In this document: positions 43,290-52,883 of the stretch, in pieces
Position numbering within the stretch: position 1 is the stretch's first letter
Layout of the letters: each line of letters begins with the position of its first letter
DNA from: Schistocephalus solidus
Lineage: Eukaryota; Platyhelminthes; Cestoda; Diphyllobothriidea; Diphyllobothriidae
Length of the DNA: 64,000 nucleotides
Assembly: GCA_017591395.1 (NCBI GenBank)
Contig: WEDG01001270.1
Coordinates: forward strand, 244,259 to 308,258
Direction: 5' to 3'
The notes under the pieces: model-generated
What the model saw: the letters and a program-made list of their open reading frames with translations, nothing else
Told to the model about the DNA's origin: nothing
The model's database searches: none
Position numbers and translations under genes: made by a program

Positions 43290-43965
43290 GGCATTTTGGG
43301 GCGGAAGAAGTGTGCGCCAGGTTCTTAAATTTGCATAAGCTGACCCAGCGGATTTATACCTGAACTGCCTTGGCGCCACATCTCCTGGAACATTGTTGCG
43401 AGTTCGGTCATCAACTGGGGTCCACCATGCTTGTAGGCTTTCGTCGGGATTGCATCGGATGCGGGTGCCGTCCCGCTGGAAATCTGTCACACTTCCCTGA
43501 TGGTTTCTGTTAGGGAAGGCGGGAGATCTAGATCATTGTTCGTGTCCACTTAAGGGAGCCGGTCAATGGCAGCATTGGAGATGGCTGATGAGTAATTGAC
43601 GACATTTCTGAAGTGTTTGGAGCAGCCCTTCAGAATTTTAGATTTCTCCATCAGAAGTGCTGTGCCGTCAGAGCTGAGCAGCGACGCGGTTCCCTTGATG
43701 CCGGGGCCGTAAATGGCCTTGATGGATTTCAAGGAGTTTTTCCTTTGGTTGCGGTCGGAGCACCCTTGGATGTCCTCAGTCTTGCGTAGATCCAGGCATC
43801 TTGAATGTCCATTTAAGCATTGTATATTTGATTCTTCTCGGCGAGTAGGTTGCTGATGTCATAAAATAAGTCCTGGTGTTAATGGCATGCGCGACCGAGG
43901 ACTTCGAGGGCGGTGGACTGGATGAAGTTTCACAGTTGGCACCATCGTGCCTCCACGGTGGCATG
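43290..43965 (-). mobile_element. LINE-A fragment: linker region
   Basis: Mirror of 24.58-25.33 kb. Minus readings MPPWRHDGANCE, AIKAIYGPGIKGTASLLSSDG and SSAISNAAIDRLP correspond to 47.6-48.2 kb of the full element. Joined directly to the 3' flank of copy 8 at about 43,967. Confidence 0.65.
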
Positions 43966-44361
43966 CACAGATTCTGTGACTTTACTAATCGACAAAGAAA
44001 TTAAGGGCTAGGGTTAGGTTGGCGTTTAGGTAGGCGTGGCAAGGTGGATCTAATTCTGTGCTCAACACAACCCAGCTCACCTGAACGATGACGATGCACA
44101 TAAATTTCAATTTATTGCCAACAGGTTACCACCATATTTCCGTCCTTTAAACTGTTCTACCGGCATTGCCACCGGTCCCATCTTACACGCAAAACTATCG
44201 ATCGTTTTGGTTAAAAGGGCCGTACAATATTTCATTTGTGGCTATTTGAGGTCGTACAATAATTCGTTTCCGACTACCAGACGTCTTTACACTCGAAAAA
44301 CTCGTCCAAAAAGGCTATTGTTGAGAATGAAGAAAATATGCCTTAAAACGTCCAGTTATAA

Positions 44362-44367
44362 TTTATT
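44362..44367 (-). terminator. Polyadenylation signal of copy 8
   Basis: TTTATT on the plus strand (AATAAA on minus), 14 bp beyond the stop, as in copy 4. Confidence 0.6.
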
Positions 44368-44380
44368 CAGTTAAACGAGA

Positions 44381-44989
44381 TTAGGGTTTCGAGTATTTTT
44401 CTGATTTTTTGACGCCACAGTCCATGTCCATGAGACGTCCCGCGAGCTCCTCCTGTTCCTCAGCCTCCTCCTTCATGGCTGTCGAATCGTAGGTAAAGGG
44501 ACACTCAGTCTGATGGAAGGTGTTGTAGATGTGTGTTGCCTGAGGAACAATCTTGTTTGTCTTATTGGCCAGATGTTTATCTGCGTACTTGACCGTCACC
44601 CGATCACCCTGCTTCTCCGCCATCTCTGCGAGCTTCTTCCAGCCCTCCTCCAGACGGCGTTCCACCTCAACCAACTCCTTCAGCACTTGCTCGATGAACT
44701 CCTTCACGGACTCCACGGGTTTCTTGTGGCCCGGAGCGTGCTGCGGCGCAACCACCTCCACTGCGGCTCCACGCCTGGTTTGGAAGCACATCAGAGTGGC
44801 GCGGCGGAAGAAGATGACGTGAGCGCGTGCGCGCAGGTACCGCGTCAGGTTGGGCAGATGACCGACCTTCTCGTAGGTTGCATTCGCGGCAGCTGTGAGG
44901 TAGGCGATTTCAGCGTCAGTGTAGGCAGCAATCAGCTCGTTGACTGCGTGCTCGACTTCGGTGGGATAGTTGGTGTGTTGGTGCTGCAT
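44381..44989 (-). CDS. Ferritin-like protein, copy 8 (intact; no ferroxidase centre)
   Basis: 202 codons from the ATG at 44989, chosen because it opens MQHQHTNYPTEVEHAV and lies 50 bp after the TATA box; an in-frame upstream extension to 45028 falls in leader sequence. Helices A-D are complete: LTAAANATYEK, LPNLTRYLRARAHVIFF, VKEFIEQVLKELVEVE and KYADKHLANKTNKIVPQ. The last segment has EELAGRLMDMDCGVKKSEKYSKP. The equivalents of ferritin E27, E61, E62, H65 and Q141 are Tyr, Val, Ile, Arg and Lys. Sister of copy 4 across the palindrome. The residue changes between them are few and mostly conservative, and neither has stops, which suggests (but does not prove) continued selection. Confidence 0.72.
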   Translation of the reverse strand: MQHQHTNYPTEVEHAVNELIAAYTDAEIAYLTAAANATYEKVGHLPNLTRYLRARAHVIFFRRATLMCFQTRRGAAVEVVAPQHAPGHKKPVESVKEFIEQVLKELVEVERRLEEGWKKLAEMAEKQGDRVTVKYADKHLANKTNKIVPQATHIYNTFHQTECPFTYDSTAMKEEAEEQEELAGRLMDMDCGVKKSEKYSKP

Positions 44990-45031
44990 GTTTGGAAGTG
45001 GCTGCGGATGGTTGCAGCCTCTCCACACGCC

Positions 45032-45195
45032 TATTTATACGCCATGAAGGCGATGGTGAATGCATTGCAGATCAGATGAAATCGATCATGTCCCGTGAAC
45101 CGTTCGTCCAAATAAACAGCGCCTACGATGGCTTGCGAATCCAATGATCATATGTCCTCCTCGCCATTTCAGGTCAATTCTTGTATGAGCACGTA
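45032..45195 (-). promoter_or_regulatory. Promoter of ferritin-like copy 8
   Basis: TATAAATA (plus TATTTATA at 45032-45039), CATATG at 45149 and CACGTA on the plus strand at 45190, 41 bp apart. Mirror of the copy 4 promoter. Confidence 0.6.
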
Positions 45196-45520
45196 ATCAC
45201 ATGTATTTCAATGATCACAAGATCCGTCGTTGTCACTTGAGTTGAATCAGAGCGGGGAAGACTGGCGCAGTATCGTCCTTCCCAGAACCCTCATGTGTCG
45301 GTGGCAGGATTAGATCCGCATGGCTGGAGGTCGGAATGGGTATGATGAATGACTCGTAATAGGAACCTTCGATCTTAAGTACCCTCCCTTAGTGCGCCAT
45401 TACTTTGCACAGGCAAAATCGCAGCCTATCATATGCAGACATGAGGTCCATACGTTTTTTTTTATTGATTGCGGACCGGAGAAGCATGACTCAAATTATG
45501 AGGCGTGTTTCACTTACTAT

Positions 45521-46139
45521 GTAACGAAATCCATCAATGTGTTTAGGTTTTTCTCAAGACTATGAAACAGAAATTTAAAATAAGTATTGGTCATGAACCT
45601 ACCGGAAGATGATACAAAAATTTCTCAATCGCCTGTTCCAATTTCAAAGGAACAAAAAGTTGCTCGTTGTTCAAGTGAAGTTTGTTTTGTAGAAAACAGT
45701 TTTTGATGACTCTTTCCTTTTCCAAATATCATAATTCGGAGACTTGCTGCGTTGCACAAGTAGAACTGCCTGTCTTTTCAGGAGGAGAAGTTGCGGTCGC
45801 TAGAACAAGGAGTTTATTGGCCTGACGTTTCAGGCTCCTTCTTAACTCGACCTATGGCACTCGCACACATGTGAGATTTGAGCCACTCTGCCTCTTGTAT
45901 GCGCAGATGAAGCCATTATATATATCAGAAGCTGCACTCATTCCCCACACCTGTCTATTGACAGGCTCGGACGGTGGCTGAGGACTGGGCCTGGGCATAG
46001 AGAGAACGTTTGACGCCTCATGCCCTTGAGGTTAACAAAATGCGCCATAAACTACGACTTTTGAGGTTGCCAACTGACGGGATAACTCGAATTTGCGTGG
46101 CTAGCCCAGTGCGTGTTTCTATGTGTGAAGTGGGGTGTA
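45521..46139. other. Mixed unassigned sequence and retroelement ends
   Basis: 45,520-45,780 is unassigned. 45,790-45,870 ('ggcctgacgtttcaggctcc') resembles a Penelope 3' tail. 45,960-46,135 carries LINE-A 3' UTR motifs ('ggttgccaactgacgggataac'). Confidence 0.35.
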
Positions 46140-46512
46140 GGGGTAGTAGTTAGGGGTAGCACCACACAGATAACATTTGGTTGCTCCATTTGTCTCGTAC
46201 AGGTTGTGAATGCTCATGTGGCCACCTCTAACTGGTACCCAACTCTCACCTGTGGATCCTAGAAGTTGGGTTCTTCCCAGCGGCCACACCCGAGCAACCA
46301 TCACGACCAGCGGGCTAAATCAGGCGAGGGTCTCCGGTGTTGTGTGTGCCTCCACACCCGGTATGTCGGACTCCCGAACTTCCCACCTCCCCCCACTCAC
46401 AAAGTCCTACCGTGGGGGTGACAGCAACCCCGTAGGCGGCCCAGGCTAACTCGAGTCATTCTCCCACTTTAACAAAACCGTAACCCAAAGTGGAGCTTGG
46501 CAGCCGTCTGGG

Positions 46513-49500
46513 ATGTCTAATAAGCCCTATTTAGGGACAGCACTGCTTGCCTCCTCGCGAAGGAAGGGGCTAGAAAAGGTGTCCTTAACAAATGCTTGGT
46601 ATCACATCTTCTGCAGCCGGCCGCGGCTCGCAGATCGCAAAATACGCGGTCGTAAAACTCAAACAAACAACAATACCCCCCGTCCTCATCCCCCTCGCCA
46701 TACTCTCCAGGCTGCTCGGGTGAGTCCACTCACACTAGCAGCCTGGAATGTTCGTTCCCTTTTAGACAATCCTAGGAGCAACCGGCCGGAACGGAGGACG
46801 GCGCTTGTCGCTCGGGAACTGGGGCGCTACAAGGTGGACATTGCTGCTCTCAGCGAGACCCGATTCTCTGAGCAGGGTCAGCTGGAGGAGGTGGGTGCCG
46901 GCTACACCTTCTTCTGGAGCGGCCGGCCAAAGGCAGAGCGACGCGACGCTGGTGTTGCCTTTGCCATCCGTAAAAATATTGTGGGATGTCTGCCCTGTCT
47001 GCCGCAGGGTATCAATGATCGCCTGATGAGCCTCCGCCTTCCAATTCGGGGAGACCAGTTCGTCACAATCATCAGTGCCTACGCTCCCCCAATGACGAGC
47101 TCTGATGCGGCGAAGGACAAATTCTACGATAATCTACACTCCCTCTTGGCGACTGTGCCGAATGCGGAGTAGTTAATTGTCCTTGGTGACTTTAACGCCC
47201 GCGTCGGGATGGACCACGCTGCCTGGCAGGGAGTGCTGGGTCCCCACGGTCTCGGTAGCTGTAACGATAACGTCCTCCTTCTTCTGCGCACGTGTGCGGA
47301 ACACCGTCTCCTGCTGACCAACACCTTCTTCCGCCTTCCGACGCGGGAGAAGGCCACGTGGATGCACCCTCAGTCGCGGCGCTGGCATCTCCTGGACTAT
47401 GTTCTCGTCCGCAGGCGAGATCGACAGGACGTGCTGGTAACCAAGGCGATCCGCGATGCCGATGGTTGGACAGATCACCGCCTCGTCATCTCCCAGATGA
47501 GGCTCCGACTGCAACCCCGACGAAGGCCCCAAGGTAAGAGGCTGCCATGTAAGTTAAATACTCCTTTATTAAATTTGCCTGCTCACTGTTTTGATTTCAG
47601 CAACCAAATAACCGAGAAACTGGAGGACCTGCATGCTCCAGATGATAACGCTACCGTGGAGACACGATGGTGTAAACTGCGAAATGTCATCCAGTCCACC
47701 GCCCTCGATGTCCTCGGATGCGCACGCCGTCGACACCAGGACTGGTTTGACGACAATGACGCCGACATCAGCAACTTACCCGCGGAGAAGAATAGACTAC
47801 ACAAAGCCTACATGGACCTTCGGACTGACGCCACCAAAGCAGCCTTTTTCAGATGCCGGCGCCTTGTACAGCAATGGCTGCGGGAGATGCAGGATGCCTG
47901 GATGATCCGAAAGGCTGAGGAAATCCAGGGGTATGCGGACCGCAATGAAATGTAAAACTTTTTCAAAGCCATCAAGGCCATCTACGGCCCGTGTGTCAAG
48001 GGGACCGCACCGCTGCTCAGCACTGACGACACAACACTGCTGACAGAGAAATCGCAAATTCTGAAGCCCTGGGCCGAGCACTTCAGAAATGTCCTTAATT
48101 GCTCATCAGCCATCTCCGATGCTGCCATTGACCGGCTCCCTCAAGTTGACACGAACAATGACCTGGATCTGCCGCCTTCCCTACCAGAAACCATCCGGGC
48201 CGTGCAGCAGATTTCCAGCGGTAAAGCACCGGGATCTGACGCAATCCCACCGGAAGTATACAAGCACGGTGGGCCCCGACTGATGGCAGAACTAACAACA
48301 CTCTTCCAGGAGATGTGGCGCCAAGGACAAGTTCCTCAGGACTTCAAAGACGCGACCATCGTCCATCTCCCCAAACGAAAGGGGAACCGGCAACTCTGTG
48401 ATAATCACAGAGGCATCTCGTTGCTCAACATCGCCGGGAAGATCTTCGCCCGTATCCTTCTCAATCGTCTTAACGGTCACCTAGAGCAGGGCCTGCTCCC
48501 GGAAAGCCAATGTGGATTCCGCCGACACCGCGGAACAACCGATATGATCTTTGCCGCCCGCCAGCTACAAGAGAAGTGTCAGGAGATGCGAACTCACCTA
48601 TACACTACCTTCGTGGATCTAACGAAAGCCTTTGACACGGTGAATCGTGACGGACTGTGAAAAGTCATGCAGAAATTTGGTTGTCCTGAGCGGTTCACGC
48701 ACATGGTGCGTCAGCTTCATGACGGGATGACGGCGCGCGTCCCTGACAACGGGACGGTATCCGAAGCATTCGCAGTGACCAACGGAGTGAAGCAGGTCTG
48801 CGTACTGGCCCCCACCCTCTTCAGTCTCATGTTCTCGGCTATGCTGATGGACGCCTACCGTGATGAGCAGCCTGGTATCCGCATAGCCTACAGAACTGAT
48901 GGGCATCTTCTCAACAGTCGGCGTATGCAGGCTCTAACGCGCGTGTCTACGACTACAGTCCATGACTTGCTCTTAGCGGACGACTGCGCCCTTAACACCG
49001 TGACGGAGGAGGACATGCAAAGGAGCATGGACCTCTTCGCCGAAGGTTGCGCCGATTTTGGATTAACAATCAGTACAGCCAAAACGGTTGTCATGCACCA
49101 GCCGCCGCCCAGCGCGGAATACAATGCTCCTCGAATCAATGTCAACGGTGCTCAACTCAAAAACGTGGAAACCTTCGCTTATCTAGGAAGCACGATGTTG
49201 CGCAACATGAGAATCGATGACGAGGTTGCCCAACTGATCTCCAAAGCTAGTCAGGCCTTCGGCCGGCTGCAGGCCTCCGTGTGGAATCGCCAGGGTATTC
49301 ACCTGAACACCAAACTGAAGATGTACAAGGCCGTCGTCTTGACGACACTCCTTTACGGAGCGTTAACCTGGACCGTCTACTCGAACCAAGCCAGGAAGCT
49401 GAATCACTTTCATCTCAGCTGCCTCCGCAGAATACTGAAGCTGAGATAGCAAGACAGGATCCCGAACACGGAAATCCTGGAGCGGACCGGAATCCTCAGC

Positions 49501-50656
49501 ATCCATGCCATGCTGAGGCAAGTGCAACTGCGATGGAGCGGCCACCTGGTAAGAATGGACGACGAGCGACTACCCAAACGACTTTTCTACGGAGATGTCA
49601 CTACGGGTTCTCGCCGGCAGGGAGGTAAAAAACGACGCTACAAGAACACTTTGAAGAAATCGCTGAAGCAACTGCAAATCAACTCGGCAACCTGGGAGGA
49701 CCTCGCCCAGGATAGACCGGCATGGAGAAGATTAGTGAAGACTGGTTCAGCAATCTATTCGGCCAACCGGATCGCCGCCGCCAAGGCCAAAAGAGCGGCA
49801 CGAAAGTCAACAGAGCCCCGGACCAACACCGCCAATGCCCAGGCCCTGCCAACATGCCCGCGTTGTCAACGCATCTTCCAGGCGCGAATCGGCCTGGTTG
49901 GACATCTTCGGACGCAATGCACCAACAATCCGACAATTCCAATTTCTACGTCAAATTCTGCCAACCCTCCTTCTAACTCCCCCACCCTCACTCCTGGCAT
50001 CAATTCCATTACTCTCACCATCATTGAGACCACATCCATCTACTCATCGCCTGTTACCCCACGACCGCAACCACCACCACCTTCACTACCACCACCACCA
50101 CCACCACCATCAGCGATGGGGAATCTCTCCTAAGCTGTACTCAATGCGACCGCACATTTACCTCACGCATCGGCCTGGTAGGTCACTTGCGAATACATCT
50201 TACACAGAATGGTAAGCCAGTGTCTGGAGCACCATCACACAGCAGAGATCGTCGCCTCCACTGCCCTCACTGTTCTCGCGCATTCACTCATCGTATGGGC
50301 CTATTCGGTCACATGCGCATCCATGACAGCGGAATTCACCACAGTGCCAACAACACTGATACACCATGCACACCTTCCGCTCCTTTAATTATTAACGCCC
50401 CTGTCACCCCACTACCACGAATGACATCCTCCCAGCCTCTACCGATTTCTCCTGCCCACACTGCGCCCGCAACTTCAACTCACGCATCGGCCTGGTCGGT
50501 CACCTGTGAATCCATCGCATGGAGGCTGGTGAACCAGTGCCTGAGGCTCCGACATACAGTCGACGCACCCGCCTTCACTGCCCTCACTGCTCCCGCACAT
50601 TAACACACCGCATGGGCCTATTAGGACACATGCACCTCCACGAAAACCTCCGGTAA
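46513..50656 (+). pseudogene. LINE-A ORF: APE endonuclease, reverse transcriptase, C2H2 zinc fingers
   Basis: Frame 46513-50133 is continuous apart from stops at 47170 (TAG), 47953 (TAA), 48658 (TGA) and 49447 (TAG). The last two replace expected Trp codons. Endonuclease marks: [24 protein letters not shown] and DGWTDHRLV. Reverse transcriptase marks: [71 protein letters not shown] (usually KQG) and LLLADDCAL (usually FADD). Then VQLRWSGHLVRMDDERLPKRL and the first finger, CPRCQRIFQARIGLVGHLRTQC. Frame changes near the (CCA)n run at 50.1 kb and near 50.4 kb carry on into further fingers (CTQCDRTF, CPHCSRAF, CPHCARNF, CPHCSRTL) to TAA at 50,654. Not able to move on its own. Confidence 0.85.
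50070..50110. repeat. (CCA)n run inside the LINE-A ORF
   Basis: Encodes a proline stretch. The zinc-finger frame after it is shifted relative to the frame before it, so slippage here is the likely frameshift. Confidence 0.8.
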
Positions 50657-50659
50657 ACC

Positions 50660-52213
50660 ACTGGAGGCTAAGCTACATCAGCGCACACTACCTGGACCAA
50701 TACATTGACAACACCCTCACAATGACCATTTACCAGAGTATATCACGGTTTCCTAGAAACCGTGGCTTGGAAGTCAGCCAATCTGACGCTTCCACCAAAC
50801 CACGCCGTCGGCTCAGTGTATGTGCTGTGTGTGTCGAGTGGCTGACCAGTGGACTGGGAGTCAGACGGCGATGGCTGCTTCATATCCCCTGAGTGTGTGA
50901 ATCCTGGTGTGTGCGTTATGGGGGCCAGGTCGGGCTCTGGTGCACGAAGACGGGTATGCCGATCCGTCAGCCAATGCGCCCACTCCTACATCAGGCAACT
51001 TACCGGCTCGGACAGTGTCTGATAGTGGGGGTTGGGGAGAGAGTGAGGTCGACAGCTCAGCACATGTTCCTCACTATAAACAATCTGACGCGCTTAAAAC
51101 TATCACGGTGCGCTAAAAGCCGTGGCTTGGAAGGTTGCCAACTTACGGGATAACACGGACCGCGTGGTCAGCCCAATGTGTGTGTTGTGTGGAGTGGCTG
51201 ACTGGCGGACTGAGTGTCAGGCTGCAATGGCTCCTTCTTAATGTGGTCTTTATGGCACTCCCGACTCTGTGGGATCCGAGCCAGGTGTGGTCATACGCCC
51301 ATGGGCGGCTCCGGCCGCGCCAGCCACATGCGACCTCTCTCATCTCCGGTATTTTTGCCTGTGTCGTGAGACTGGGCTCAGGTGGGGGAGGAGAAGCGTG
51401 TACGGTAACGTTAACCACCACGGTTTGAAGGTTTCCAACTGACAATTACACTCAGACCTCGCAGTTAGTCCAATGTGTGTTGTGTGAAGTGGCTGTCTGG
51501 TGGTCTGAGAGTCAGGCTGCGATGGCTCCTTCTTAACGTGACCTCTGGCTATCTCACACATGTGAGATGTAAGCCGTTCAACCCCCTGTTCTGTGAAATC
51601 CTGGTGCTTGTGTTTTGGGGGCCAGGTCGTGTACGTAGTACACGTAGACGAGGTCACCAGCAGTTGCGCCCACTTCCGCATCAGACAACTGACCGGCTAA
51701 GACAGTGGTCTGATTTTGGGGGTGGGGGAGAGAGTGAAGTCGAGAGCTCAGCGTATTTTCCTCACTATAAACAATCTGATGCACATGAAACTATCACGGT
51801 GCGCTAAAAGCCGTGGCTTGGAAGGTTGCCAACTGACGGGATAACTCGGACCGTTTGGTCAGCCCAATGTGTGTTTTCTGTGGAGTGGCTGACTGGCGGA
51901 CTGAGAGTCAGGTTGCAATGACTCCTTCTTAATGTGGCCTTTATGGCACTCCCACTCCGTGGGATCCGAGCCAGGTGTGGTGGCACGCCCAGGGGCAGCT
52001 CCGGCCGCGCCAGCCACCTGCACTCTCTCCCATCTCCGGCCTTCTTGACTCTGTCTTGACACCGGGCTCAGCTGGGGGAGGAGGAGAGAGTGCGGTAGCT
52101 GCAGCGAAAGGCTTCTATCACTTAAAACTAATTCACGCGCAAGTTACCGTCCCTGCACCACCTGGTGTGGAGCATACGTTGGACCTCGTCGAAATCGACG
52201 GTCGAACTGCCAT
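50660..52213 (+). repeat. LINE-A 3' UTR with internal repeats
   Basis: Contains three or four subunits of roughly 350 bp, each starting near a 'tatcacggt...accgtggctt' hairpin (50,741; 51,100; 51,404 degraded; 51,790) and sharing 'gtggctgactggcggactgag', here given as gtggctgactgg and cggactgag blocks. Short ORFs in this tract are not genes. Confidence 0.65.
50744..50764. other. Perfect 9-bp hairpin in the LINE-A 3' UTR
   Basis: CACGGTTTC, a CTA loop, then GAAACCGTG. The same hairpin is at 58,600-58,620. Other subunits carry a decayed form (CACGGTGCGCTAAAAGCCGTG-like, with mismatched stem). Confidence 0.8.
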
Positions 52214-52259
52214 GACATGGTAAAACGATACGAAGTTTGAATTTCATATTCGCAAGTGA

Positions 52260-52560
52260 GAAGGTGGTAATGGATTCATTTCAATTCAGTTTACTTAAGG
52301 AAAAAATAGGTGGGTACCTATTAACTCCCCTTTTGTTACAGACAGCGGAAGTATGTCGAAAATTCTGAAAAGTGGACATAAACAATTTCAAGTGAAAGCT
52401 CAAAATTGTACATCTAGACTAAATATTTCCTGCGTCTGCAGTACTTCGAAGACATGTGTGCTCACTATTACGCGTAATGCAGTAGGTACTGTAAGCATAC
52501 GTTCGATACAGGGAGAGTAGAATGAGTTCGGATCTGCAGAAGGTAGGATGAATGCCAGTA
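52260..52560 (-). mobile_element. LINE-B 3' end fragment
   Basis: 'ttcaattcagtttacttaag' followed by 'ctattaactccccttttgtt' matches the 3' end of the larger LINE-B at 52,884 ('cagttcagtttattaaggg', 'ctttgaactccctcttgg'). Confidence 0.6.
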
Positions 52561-52883
52561 GGGCATGTGCACAGAGATAGAGAGAGATAGTTTTATAAAC
52601 AAGTGCTACTTAAAGATTACAAGTAGTAATATAAACAATAATAAGGTTCATCTTGTTGACAATAGTCGGAAAGCCCAGTGGTTCGTGCTGCAATATTGAT
52701 CGAGTTTCAGGATGCAGATGCGGATGCCGTAAACCTCCTCATGATAATGATGAGCCTCAGTGGTAAAATAATAAAATAATAAAAAAATAATGACTTCAGC
52801 AAGTGCTTTTTTTAACACAGTTTGTTTATCTTCGTTGCAGTAAAAAGGACTAGTTTTAACGCCATCAACTAAATATGGCACTT

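Larger units (their letters stand above)
41903..45520. repeat. Outer palindrome arm, right
   Basis: Reverse-complement match to 22,140-26,738, lacking about 880 bp between the gene unit and the LINE-A fragment (junction near 43,967). Carries copy 8, unknown repeat, SINE body and LINE-A pieces in mirrored order. Confidence 0.7.
46140..52213 (+). mobile_element. LINE-A, nearly full-length non-LTR retrotransposon
   Basis: Leader 46,140-46,512, one long coding frame 46,513-50,656 (separate entry), and a 1.55-kb 3' UTR ending at 'gacggtcgaactgcc' (52,213). The 3' end is fixed by comparison with the insertion at 58,206-59,375, whose right edge is the same sequence followed by a target duplication. 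The clade is not certain: a single ORF with APE endonuclease first and C2H2 fingers last suggests an RTE- or CR1-like lineage. At least ten fragments of it lie in this window, including at both outer ends of the inner palindrome arms. Confidence 0.8.

Noticed and set aside
44513..45079. Long open frame (188 codons) on the strand opposite copy 8, with counterparts opposite copies 2, 3 and 6
   Set aside because: It mirrors the ferritin-like frame with leucine-rich, low-sense protein. All copies show it because they are duplicates, and promoter and polyA signals belong to the other strand.
48658..48660. TGA read as tryptophan (alternative genetic code)
   Set aside because: TAG and TAA stops also interrupt the same frame, and intact host genes use standard codons; ordinary mutation of TGG is enough.
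46513..50656. Host zinc-finger or 'craniofacial development' type gene
   Set aside because: Endonuclease and reverse transcriptase motifs in the same frame, in-frame stops and many fragments show it is a retrotransposon.
51143..51807. ORFs of 100-147 codons in the LINE-A 3' UTR tracts (also 18.3-19.2, 59.1 and 62.4-63.3 kb)
   Set aside because: They overlap on both strands, change between copies and lie in a transcribed but non-coding part of a repeat.
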